Shown piece after piece: positions 34,272-46,700 of a stretch of 64,000 bases of DNA (positions within the stretch are counted from its first letter, which is position 1; each line of letters starts with the position of its first letter). Position numbers and translations under genes: made by a program. The notes under the pieces were generated by a model that did not search any database, had not been told where the DNA came from, and saw only the letters and a program-made list of their open reading frames with translations. Source of the DNA: Dipteris shenzhenensis (taxonomy: Eukaryota > Polypodiophyta > Polypodiopsida > Gleicheniales); assembly GCA_047967505.1 (NCBI GenBank), contig CM106538.1; one strand, given 5' to 3'.

Positions 34272-37200
34272 AACCCAAATGTTCCACGTCGTGATACTGG
34301 CTACTACCTCTCACACGCTATCCTCCAGAGGGGAATTAGGATCTAGGATATCAGGAGGGACTGCCTCATGGAGCTCTATCCTCTGAATGCTAGATCTAAC
34401 CTTGCATCCGGTAAGCTAGAGAGACCTCAACAATTTGGAATGTGTGACCTCCCTCAGTCAATTAGGCCACCATTCCCCAGGTGTAGTCCCTCTCAAGGCT
34501 CTGCATGCGGGTCATAATCCTGAGGGCTCCCGTCTAGATCCTCATTGTGCGATGAGAGCTCCAGAGGCAGTGAGGGATCATCTCTAGAACTCCAGCAGAA
34601 TAGTAGTGGCACTGCCCCTCCACCCGCATCTGCTCCAACCACGGGCTTATGGACAAGCCTCCATGGACAGCTAGCTAGAAGAAGTAGGAGATCTTCCTTG
34701 GCCGCAAACTGGACCATAGACACGTCCAAAACCTGGAAGGGACCTCTTGGGGAACCCTTTGGGCCACCCAATGCCTGTCCCTCGAAGGGGTCCAAGTTGC
34801 AGAGTCCATCTGAAGCCTCTTGCCAATCGAGTGATTTAGGAAAAGAAAGGCACCTTGTCCACCTACTCGGCGAGGCCAATCCTAGAAGGCCAAAACCACT
34901 CTCCCGAATCCCACTGGACCTCGCTCAAGGGCCTACCTTCCCAAAGCCAAAGGTGCCATTTGGGGGCATCCTACTCTTGGATGTTGGGAGGATCGATGTG
35001 CCACTCCTTTCCCAATCAGCACACAACTTTGATCATCTGCCAATGAGTCCCATCCAGTTTGTAGAGGTCTCTCTCAATGAGTGCCTGAAGTTGGCCTCTA
35101 GGCCCTACACGGAAGAAACTAGGTTGTGTGCTGCCTTGCTAAATCATCATCCTCAAGGGACCCCAGTTCGAGAAAACTGGCCCAACCATCTGCTATCCAT
35201 CCACATGCGGAGTCCCTCCCACCAAGACTCAAGGATGGCTAGGTCAATCTCCTGCATGCACTGCCCTTCCCCTTGTATATGCGCTATGGCTCTCCAAGCC
35301 TCGCCTCTACCTCCATGGGTAATCTACTCCATCTGCCAAAAGAGAAATCCAGGCCACTGTCCCACTGTGCCCATCCACCAATGTGAGTCCACTACCCAAG
35401 CATATGTCCATCTTGATCCCTGATCTCCGAGTGCCAAATAAGGGGCTGGCACTCGAACTCCTCTCTGCACAACGGGGTTGAGTGTGGATGAGGCCCCTTG
35501 CTAATCTCTACCAAACCCTATGGAGACTCCTCATCATGGGAGAACCCTTCCTTATAAGGGGGGCCTCTGAAAAGATCCATATGTGTGAATATTGCCACTA
35601 CCCCCTAGTGCGTGGGGTGTTCCTGAGAAGCCCTGCTTCCAAGACTCTGCACAAGGGGTAAGGCCGCGCACAACCAACTTGCCCAAGAGGGCTCTACTCT
35701 GCATCTCCAAATCAATGATACCCAAACCTTCCAATACCTGCGGTATGATCACCGTCTGCCAAGCAACTTGAATCTAGTATTCATCGTGCCATCCAATCAT
35801 GCCCAAAGGAAATTCTAAACCAAATGTCAGAGCTGTTTAATGCACCCTCTGTGGTGAAAACACCAGTAGGAGGCAATGTACCAGGCCGTGGCAAGAAAGA
35901 CTCGGTTTGCCACTAAGGCACGGCCCGCTAGGGGGAGTTTGATTGAGCTCCAATAGAGAAGCTTGCTTCGGACACTCTCAAGGACCGGGGCGATTTGCTG
36001 CTTTACTGTAATATCAATACCCACCTGACACTCTGGAGGACTGGGGCGATCTACTGCTGTAATATCAATACCCACCTGGCAACCGAGGTATCTCGATGTC
36101 TAACCCCGTGGTATCCAGCAAAAGCCAAAGGCACTCCCCCACTCTTGAATCTCCAATGTCTCCTCTCCTCAGAGCCTGTGAAGAAACCGATGGATTTTGT
36201 CTAGTTGATACATGGAGTAGATAGCAAGGGCTCCCCTGACTCTCTCCAAGCTCACTGTGGTGCCCTCTATGTACAAGGCTGTGTCATCTACAAACTCTGA
36301 GTCTAGCAACTCCTCCTGTCTCATTAGGTGCCTCAACTCTATGAGGCCCGCCACCTGCGATCTCAAGTAGTAGCCCAATGCCTCAGCCACAAAAAGGAAA
36401 AGGAAGGGAGCTAGAAGACATCCCTAACAGACCGAGCGAGAGAGCAGAAATGCCTCGCACGTGTGTCCATCAACAAGCATCTGACTAGAGCTCCCCGCAT
36501 AAAGCGTAGAGACTCCTCTAATCCATCTATCTGAGAAACCCAATCTCTGCATAGTGCCCTCCAAGAAAGACCACCCCACCCTGTCGTAAGCCTTCTCAAA
36601 ATCCAAGAGAAGGATGACCCCTCCCTAGCCACATGGGTTCAAATCCCTCTCCCGTAAACTCTAGTGGTTACCTGCAAAGCTTTCTTCACCCTTTGCCAGG
36701 AATAAATCCCGGATAAGCCTCTCTAGAGCTTGATGGGGAATCCTACTCCCATCCTTGGCAACCCCAGCATTTTCCTGTGGGAAAATTGACAGTAGACCTC
36801 AGCATTCTCTTTGAGTTTCTTCATGATTCCCCCTCTACAGGAGTATGGAATGAACCAGTTGATTGGCAATCCACTACCACCCAAAGTGTGAAAATGTTGT
36901 CCAGGATGCTACACTCTACGTGTCATGGATGATGTCGATGAGATGGGACCGCAACCGCAAACTCGAGACCTTAGCAAGGATCTTGTATTCGGTGTCAAGT
37001 GGGGTGATCGGTCTACACTACCGAATGTTTGACCTATCTCCCCCTTTCGGGATCAAACAAATCCACCCCTTGCTCAGGGACTGAGGAAGGGATCCCATGT
37101 CAAAGTATCTTCTGGCAGCCTAAGCCAAAAGGGGTGGAAATGATCTCCCAGAAGTTATGGAAGAATTCTGGAGTCAAGCCATCTTCACAGGGCCTTGAGG

Positions 37201-38430
37201 GCTTCCCAAAACTCCTCATCTGTGAAAGGCTCCTCTAGACTCTTGCATAACTCCCGCAAGACTACCGTCAAAATGTGGTCTCAAACTAGCTCACGGGCCA
37301 CAAGGCATTGGGCAACAAGCTGGAGTCACCCTCTCCGCCTAAAAGAGCTAGCTATAGAAAACCGTGGTCAACCCTAGAATCTCCTGTGGATCGGTGTGCA
37401 TAATGCCCTGCAGATCTCGTAAACGTGTAATTGTATGCCTGCCGATTGAGGCCCAGTGGTATGAAAGAACTGCTTCGTCATCCTATCCCCCTACTATACC
37501 CAACTCTCTCTTGAAATGAAAGCAATTGTTACTCAAGGAATGGTCCTTCAATGCAAAAAACATGAGGTATTCAATGTTCAAACTTTTAGGAAAGGCCTTG
37601 AAGAACATGTTTATCATATACATATAAATGGCCATCTAGCATACACTTGTCAGATTTCATGGGTAGGACTGAAGGCCTGGGTGGAGTAGTAGGAGAACTC
37701 AGCCTACCGAACCTCCATGTCCTGGAGCTCAAGGCGTGCGCTCTCATATCTATCACAGCCACTGGGATTCTGAGTCTTGCTCCCTAAGCCTCTCTATGGA
37801 AGCGAGGTCTCATTGCAATGCACACTCGCGCTTCTGAAAAGCCCTCCTCCGTCTAAGGACGTGAGACTACAACTCCTCACTGCTACTTTGAATCGCATCT
37901 ACCACCCATGAAGCCCAGCCCTAGCAGCGTATTGACTCTGGTTGCTGCGAAATATCTGCCATAACCTACTAAACCTTCTCATCCTGCAGGAGGTCCTCTG
38001 GAATGCTGACCCCCTTTCAAGAAAGACCCTGATGGGGATGCTCTAGGTAGAGTGTGGTATGACATCATGGTGCCTGCTAGAATCCCTATAGAGCCACCTC
38101 TATGGAGTGCCCAGTCCCTAACGTAGAAGCAATCCAATCTCTCAAGGAATCCATTATGTCTCCTCTGGCCGAATGAGAAGAGGAGGCTGCTAGATACCCC
38201 GCTGAACTCTGGCTCTCGCCACAGGTCTCTGCCACTAATCGTGAAGATGAACTACTCCCACGTTTGTTGGCTGGGGAAAGAAGAATCTTAATGGCTTTGG
38301 GAGTCCCTCTGGCCAGACCAAGGGTCACCACCAAGAAATTCTTTCTCAAGACAAACAAGTCGCTCACCCCTACCCAAAGGAAAGGATGGAAAAAACCCAA
38401 GGGTAAGCTGCGGGGGAGCGGCCCCAATGC
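34272..38430 (-). pseudogene. family-2 LINE with reverse transcriptase, broken
   Basis: On the minus strand, reverse-transcriptase blocks in order: DFEKAYDRVGWSFLEG (near 36600-36550, motif A), SVCQGCLLAPFLF (near 36430, QGCPLAP-type motif B), EFVDDTALY (near 36300, motif C with the Asp pair intact), and a thumb-like RSKLLYWSSIKLPLAGRALVANRV (near 35960-35895). The 5' part (38430-38090) encodes a Ser-rich start region; the 3' part (34900-34300) matches 63100-64000. Many stops occur. A 292-codon plus-strand frame (34545-35423) is only the antisense of this element. The element continues at 27487-27061 beyond the younger insertion. Confidence 0.8.
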
Positions 38431-38890
38431 TACACACCCCTACAGTTGGTTGCAAATGGAGAGGGCCCTCACAGAGGAGAAACATGAAGAGGAGGCGAAG
38501 AGGGGACGGTCGGAGGCGAGATGGAGGCGAAGGGTCTAAGGTGACGGGGCCAAGGTGGAGGCAAGGTGGAGGTGGGGTGAGGGTAGAGGGGAGAGAGGTA
38601 GATAGAGGCGGGGAGGAGAAGGCGAGAGGAGGTGGGGAGGCGGCGAGCGGGATGGAGGTGGGCTGCAAGAGGGAGGATGTGGGGTGGGCGGAAGGAGGGG
38701 TGGAGGTGGGCTGCAGGCGGGAGGAGGCGGGGTAAGAGGAGGGAGGAGGCGGGGTGGAGAGGATGCGGGAAGGAGGCGGAAGGAGGGGGGAGGCAAGAGG
38801 CAAGAGGTGAGAGGGTGGAGGCTGAGGCGGAAGGAGGTGTGAGGGGGCTCAGGCAGGAGCGCAGGAGCGCAGGAGCAGCAGCGCCCTCCA
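38431..38890. repeat. GGAGG-rich purine minisatellite
   Basis: Almost pure purine on the plus strand, built from degenerate GGAGGCGGGGTGGAGG-type units. It lies directly upstream of the family-2 LINE 5' region (minus), so it may be that element's 5' UTR; it is strongly G-skewed. Pro- or Gly/Arg-rich frames here are repeat translations. Runs of GG/GGG are compatible with G-quadruplex formation. Confidence 0.8.
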
Positions 38891-39738
38891 TCTCTGCTGA
38901 TCCATAATGATATGCTTGACAAACCATGTATCTGGCAAATGTGCGCATGACAAACCTTCTAAATCATACTCGTGACAATTAACTTTAAAGCCTACTACAA
39001 TCATCCATCTGCATGAAATACAGACCATTGCAGCATTACTTATTTTCCAAGATTATGTCCATACACAACAAATTTTGTTAGCTCCATCTCGGTATAGAGG
39101 GTTGTGCTTGGGCAATGACTTCGAGCTCCCTATAGCATGTCTCTATTTCCCTAATGGACAACGAGGTAGTGCAGATGAGCATTCATACTATCATGTTTTC
39201 ACACAAAAAAGGGAGGACAATGTTAATACAACTAATATTCCTGCTCTCTAAGACGTAGCCCCAATATGAATTTGCTTCTGTTTACTGTGCATGCTTGCCC
39301 CTCCATACACAAGTCCTCAAAAGAACAGTTGACTTGTTCCATATGCAAAGGCTATCATTCTGCAAGTTTTGCAGTAGAGAAATTGAACCTCCATGTAAAC
39401 TATGAAATTGGACTTGTAATAACCACATGTGGTGCAAGGATCACACAAGCAATCATTTGCATGCGCAGAAACATCACACTTCATAGAGTAACTCTACACA
39501 ATTCCAATGATCATAACAATAAACCTAATGGATTGAGCAAATATACGAGCACTTTGATTGGAAGGGGACTGCCTTGATTGAAGCTCAAAATGAAGCTTAA
39601 AAAATAGTGCTAAGGATGGATGCCTGCAATTTGCAACGATCCCTGCTGCCGTGAACAGAACAAAATATACAGATTGAAGCAAAATCACCTCAGGAAAAAC
39701 ACAAATCTATCAATGGCATAAGCTTCACCACTAGTCAT
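38891..39738. other. 3' flank of the ubinuclein gene
   Basis: AT-rich, no gene seen. The part nearest 39738 is probably the ubinuclein 3' UTR. AATTAACTTTAAAGCCTACT (about 38976-38995) nearly repeats 27057-27077 and may be the distal target-site duplication of the family-2 LINE. Confidence 0.4.
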
Positions 39739-42700
39739 TCATTCTGTTACAGGTAATGCTGCCCCTGGTTGCATGCCCACATTCCACAGAGGACATTCAG
39801 GTGGCTTTTCATTTGTAGCAGAGGTTACTAAAGCAGCATAAGTTGATAAACTCTTTTTTGGTACAATAGTCGTCATGTCCGCCACACCTTTCTCTAGCTT
39901 TCTCTTTATCTTTTTTTTCAGTATGGGACTGCCCTCTATTTTCTTTCTCTTTTTCTCCAGGCTGCCTAAGCCTTTTCCTGGAGATTTTCTGCAATATTTT
40001 CTTTTCTCCCCATTAGACAGGCGCGGTTCACCTCCATAGTTCAGGCGGATCTCGTTTTCAAGAAAATCATGACTGCTGATTTTATCATACTGAAACTGGT
40101 CTTGGCTTGGTGCATTCAAATCTAGTAACGACACTCTTTCAGTGCCCAACTCCTCCATGCGTTGCTTCCCCGTAGACCTCCGTCTCTTTCTGGATTCCTC
40201 TCCACTCTGAATATTTCAAAGTATGAAACAAGGATGTACAAAATTTGTCAGTAGGTGTCCTGAGCACTTAACCCGCTAGAGTTTTTTTTTCTCTAAGATA
40301 AGTAGAGCCCAACATACATTGGTAGCCTTGATTAGCTTCTTCTTCCGTTCTTTAGCCCGATGTACTGCATGCTTAATGCCAATATTGTCCATCCATCCCT
40401 CTGGCCAGAGCTCTGCAAGCTGAGGATACTCGAGGCCAAAGAAATCAGATGAGGAAAAAGCCATATGTCATACATCCAAACCAAAAAATTAGTCCACACA
40501 CAAAAGAAGTCGGAACTAATAAACAGACCTCTGCATAAAGTTTCCTTATTTGTGGACCTCTATGTTCATCCATGCCCTGTCAAAAATGAGATGCAAAATT
40601 TTAACACTACAACACAAGCCAAACAATGTTAATCTGACAAGGATGCTTCATAGATGCTGATGGAACTACATAGTTTAAAAATGGCAACCTCTATATACTG
40701 CTCATACAAATCACAGATCTTATCCTCTGTTGCTTGATCCCACTGGTATTGCCCTTCACTACTTGCTTTCTCAGCAGAGCTCGCTAGTGGCTGAAAATCA
40801 TCATAGGACACTTCCAGATGCTCTATATCCTGAAAAGCAAACGATGTCTGAATATGGCAGGAGTTGATGAACAGGAATTCTGAAAATACATTAAGCTCTG
40901 GACAGAATGACAATGGCATGGTAAAATACCTGCGCTTGGAGGGTATGGACCCTAGATTTAACCATTTCTGTAACCTCTCGTTTAATGTCTTGCAAACGGC
41001 CCTCCTTCTCTTGCATTGCCGATAACCCCATCTCAATCATCGCTTTCAAATTCCTCTGTAGATATTTCCCCAAAGACAAGGCCTCCAGTCATTCTTTAGC
41101 TTTGTTATTACCATAGTGGTAAGAGGTGTAAGAGGCCCGACATAAGAGGAGCTTAAGGTATGAGACTCTAAAGACTCTTAAATTTTTGAGGTGTAAAAGG
41201 CATTAGACTTTTATATGTACACTAGACTTAAAACTATCATAGATGCACAAGACATGTACATGAACTCATATAAAGGAAACAATGATTCAATGAACATCGT
41301 ATTATTAACCAGTTACCATCATTGATCAATCATCAACCTACACAGTAGAGCCTAGGCTTCAATATCCAAGCTAAGTAGAAAATTGTAAATACTAAAAAAT
41401 TAAACATTAAAATTTTTCAAAAACTTATTTACATAAATTAGACGCTTCCAAAAGAGGTGCGGTTGTTATTCAAATGGATCTGTTTTCAATAATTGGCATG
41501 CCCAACTCCGAAACAAGCTATCTAAGGCATTTGCCAACCCAAAAAGGTGCCTCAAAGTGATAAAGGAACCCACTACAACAGGCCCAGTAGGTACCATTCC
41601 ACATCTGAAAAACAAATCTTTTGAAGGTTTGGAACAGTCAAATTTGCCCAGAGATCAGTCTTTTTTTAGAAAAGGGCAAAGGGGAATATTCTTCTAAAAG
41701 ATCGCAAGTGCACATGCCAGTGTGTCATCTGCCACACATTCGAACACATGTCCTCAACTCTGATCAAAATACAGTCAGATTTCATGAATGCACCAGGCAA
41801 TAACATATTAAGCAGGCAGAGAGCAGCAAGGGGCAACAAAACAGCAGCAGCAACCCTATAACCCACCCTGCAGCAGGCCACAACACTAAAATAGGCAAAG
41901 CAGCACTGTGCTGAAACAGCATTTTAAAAAACTAAATCTTAAGTAAATTTGGAAAGACTAGTTTCATCCAAATGGAAGTCTCTTGGCTCACAAAACGTGC
42001 ATACTAAATGAGTCAGGGAAGTGTCTGAAGCATACATGACAAATATCTACACTACATCTCCAAGATATGACACATTTTTTAATGAATTGAAGATAAGCCA
42101 TCATACTGGAGAAAAGGTAAATTTGCTGCACCTTTAATGTTTTCACACGCATTACGTGGCCCAGAATGCCCATGAGGCGGTCAATCAGCTCATCTGTAAT
42201 TTTACCCTGTTTGGCCTGCTGCAACCAACACAACCATAAGTAGTTAATGGTCTGCTCAAAACCATAATGAATTCTTGAAAAAAATGCATGAAACATATAA
42301 ATTTTTTACCGCTAATCTTGCGACTTTCGCCAACTTCTGCTTTATATCTCTAGGTAACCGATTCCTTTTGCCTTGCTCAGGTTCCCTGACAACCAATGCA
42401 GGAGGACACACTGCCATCATCCAGATAAAACTGGGAACATAAGAATTGAGTGCTGCAAAGGAGGGGTTAGAAAATGCCGACCAAAACTCCCATTGCTACA
42501 GGGGAAAAGGAGGATTTAGAAAATGTCAACAAAAACTCACATTGTGCAACTCCCCTTTCCAAGTCTTGAAATGCTCTCTCTAGAACAGTGCCTTTAGGAC
42601 GCCCTGGACTCACTTCTTTTCCCGTGGGAGATAACTTCTGCAGATCAGTCACAAAAATGGGAAAGCTGCTCATAAATTCGTGTAAACATTTTGTGGTCAG

Positions 42701-43672
42701 ACAGCGTAAAATTAGCAAAGAGATTCATGAGATCTATGAATCAAATTCCTATCATGATAGAGCTTCAAAAGGGAATCACAAACTTTAGTTCATTTGAAAC
42801 ACTTCGCCAGAGGCAAACTTTATAGAACAAAATCACAAACTTTAGTTTGTTTGAAACAAGTTGTCAAAGGCAAACTTTATAATTCAACGCATGGCATAAT
42901 AAAGACAACATGTTGCATTTAAGCAAGACTTGCAAGGACTCCATACAGAAATTGCATCAGTTGAAGCATAAGCTGCAGAAAGTACATGGCAAACTTCACT
43001 CTGTGGAATGTCATGAGTTCGAAATTTACAGCATGGACAGAGTGAAGTTTGCCTGCAACACCCATTGTCTCCTTTGAATCCTCCTCTTTAACACCTTTTT
43101 GCGTAGCTTTTACTTTGGCCAAGTTTGTGACTCGTGCTTCTTTCTGCACTGACTGGACAAAATAATCTTTTTTCGAGAAGCCATTTGTCTCAGCTTTCTC
43201 GGTAGCTTGCAACTTTGTCATAATCACACACGCAGGGTGGTCCACGGGCCTTTCCACAACAGCATCTTTTGGAATTTCTCTACCTTCTGGTCCATCTCTG
43301 ACAGCTTCCTCTTTATACTGAGGTACAGTCACGTTGTTTACCCCCATATTAACAGGGTCACTCTCAAAGGCGCTTCCTTCTATACCTTTTCTAGCCCCAT
43401 GTCCTGGCAGAGGATCACAAACTTCTTTCCTCTCCTTTTGCGTTGTCTGCTGGTTTGAAGCTGGCATCCCAACACTTGACAAAGGAAGCTTCCTGGCAGC
43501 AGCTTTCAGCCTTACGCCTGACTTTAGCAACTTCTCCGACATATCATCCTTAGTCTCGCTACTCAACTTCTTGATATCTCTTCTTTTTCTTTTCTTGGGG
43601 CCAGCTACAGGTGAAGCGGCTAGTTCAGCCCTGAAAGACAAGTCATTAAATTATTCCCATTTACAAATCACA

Positions 43673-43738
<66 letters not shown>

Positions 43739-46700
43739 ACAAAGGCAGCACCTGGAGGATAGGCAAGTGTCGCATGCATTGAGGATTGCCATTGGGCAGC
43801 TGCAGGTATCACCCTACTAGCTGGGGATTGAGGCAGGGAGGGCAGCAGGCATACCCAGAGCACACAGGATATATAAACTTTACAAACTAAGGGGATGGAG
43901 ATGGAGGAGCACTTCATGTGTAGACGCGCGGTATATTAATGCGATATGTGGAAGATATCACTGCCTCTTTCACAAGGGGCTTGGTTTTAGATCACTGACC
44001 CAGCATATACAAGAGAGAGAAAATGAGAGAGAGCTCAGATGTATTCCTCCGCCAAATAGTGGGCAAAAGCTAGCGCAGGGTGAGCACAAGATATCCAGCA
44101 ATGGGATGGCCAAGTTCTGGAACTCTCCTAGTAGACTACCCCTGCTCCGCGCTGCCTCTTGAGGGCTTCAGTGGTTGCTGTGGCTGATGCCAAATGAGGG
44201 GGGCAAGGAGCCCCTTTATAGGGGGACGGGAGACCTGAAACAGGCCGACTTTTGAGTTGGCTCCTGGACTGGCAGGCCAACCTGCCAGTCGGCCCTTTAT
44301 GTGTCCAAATCAGCCCCCCCTGGGCAGCCTATAAAAGGAGCTGGTTGACAAGGGCTTGATGCCCTGCATGGTCTGGCCTCCCTCTAGACCTGGTTTGCTG
44401 CTGTCATGCAGCCCATAATTGGTCCCTTAGATTTTCCCCCTCTCAGTCATATCTCCCTATAATCCAATGCCCCTTTGTCACCACACTAGGGAGCTCACAG
44501 CAGGTGGGTGCATTAATCTCTAACAGATGATCCATTTTGTATACTTGAGAGAGATTCAGAGACACAAAGAGACCCTACTAAGATAGATCATACAACACGA
44601 GGGAGCAAGGGATCTGACACATGCATGTCACAGACTTCTATGCATTTGAGCCAGCACCAGGACATGGAGAAGAGACTTCTATGCATGTCCCAGACTTCTA
44701 TGCATTTGAGCCAGCACCAGGACATGGAGAAGAGGAGGGGGATGAGGGCAGAGTGGATAGTGGGAAGAGGAGACGAGAGCCGGAGCCACAGAGACAAGTG
44801 CAGAGCAAAAACAGACTAGGACACGCACGGCGAGACTGTTTAGGCTCTGCTCAAGGGTGACCGCCAGATCGCATCCCACCATAGCTCTACACACCAGGGA
44901 AGTTCTTCTGTATCCCCCTGGACACTTAGTGCTTAACTTCAGGGCCTTCGTATGCTCATTGCGGCAGTTTCAGTTCTAGTATGATTTTGACTTTTCTAGT
45001 TATAGCACTCAGCATACTGCAAGGGTCTTAGTATATTATTTCAGTATATAGCATCTACGTAGATCCACAGAAAATCATGTCGTCAAAGAATGACCGATTC
45101 CTATAACATACCAAAATTTAAAAATACTCAGAAATTGCCGCATTTCTTACAGAGATTCTTAATGGAACAGGTCCTTCCAATGGCAACTTTGGAGCACCAA
45201 TCATAGATCCAAACCTCCCCTTTGAGTTATTATAGATGTGTTAGACATTGCTATTGGAGCTGTGCTTATGCAACAAGGATGTGTAATTGGCTTGTCACAA
45301 GTATGCACGTGGCACTTATTGTATGACAGAATTCTGGCCATTTTTCATGCCTTTCGAATGTGGATTGTCAATATATCTTCATTGGTATATTTTCACGCGA
45401 GACCGACTAACAACCAAGATGGGTTCAAGTCTTCGCAAATTTTCATACTCAAATACATTCAAGGGCCATGCAATCTAGTCGATGATGCTTTAAGACTCCT
45501 GGCTTCTATCACGGTTATAAATTCCTTCTCCCTTCAGTAGACAATATGCTAATGATGAGAATTTCAGCACCGTGCTCTTCAGTATGCCTGAACAGATGCC
45601 GGGCCACGTCATGCAACAAGATCCAAGAACTCCGGCAGCTTTATTGATTTGCGGATTCAGTTTTCACCTGGCTCTTATTTTGAGCCAGAGGGGTGGTCAC
45701 AATCCATAACTTAAAGCCCCTCCAAGCCTTAATACTTAAGGATCGAATCATGCATAAACACTTATGAAAAGATAAGCCCTTCCTACAACACTCCCAGGAA
45801 GCCAGAATTCCCCTATGAACAAAAGCCCGTTCAACAAACGCTGCTATCACTGTGCTAATTTTACCAAATTCCTTTTGGCAGGGATAATTGTCCATTTTAC
45901 TTGGTGCGAGGGGTTACTATTGAGAAAGGCCCTAAGGTTTAGAAGCTTCATTCCATTTGAATAGAATAGTCATACAGAGCTCGAAGGGTCTTAAGACCGT
46001 ATAGAAGTATTGCCCAGTAAACATTGCCACTTCAAATGTCCTTTCAGTCCAGGAAGTGCTCCCCAGCTATTTTGGAGGGCTTCAGCTTTGCACTTGAACT
46101 ACAAGTTTCAGCATCTCGTTCTCTGAGCTAACACCCATGGTCTGTTTTTTCCTACCAAAAAACGAAGGAGATATTTTATGGCTTTGCAAGCTCTGGGTTG
46201 GACTCCAAGAAGATAAATGCTGCTCTAATCTCATGTAGCCTGATTAATAGATCTTTTGGAAAATTGAACTCGTTTCATACTTAGAAGAGGTACATTCTGA
46301 TGCTTGGTTTGCCTCCATTTAAACATACAAGCAACATATATCTAGATGAATCCAGGAACATGCCCATACAAGCAACACCCCATCGTCCGTCAGCACCTAC
46401 AAAGGTGCTTTTCCTGACTTTGCAAGCACCCCAAGAAAACAAATATTGTTCAGCAGCTAAGGGAAATTTAATTTGTGGTAGCCTGATTAAATAGATCTTT
46501 TAGAAAAATGAACTCGGTTTTTACTTGGAAGAGGTACATCCTGATGCTTATTCGTTTGCTTCCATCTAAACATTCATTTACATCTCACAATCTAATTGTG
46601 GTTGATAACCCCTCAAGGTACAACATGCTTTGACCCAGGGCAAAGTAAGAAGAAATCAAAGAGCCATTCCCACACCCAAAGTAACCCCTGGGCCTTGAAC

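Noticed and set aside
34545-35423. 292-codon plus-strand frame, among the longest in the window
   Set aside because: Lies antisense within the family-2 LINE, whose minus-strand reverse-transcriptase motifs are clear.
38288-38948. Proline-rich (minus) or Gly/Arg-rich (plus) proteins
   Set aside because: Translations of the GGAGG minisatellite; all frames are open for compositional reasons.
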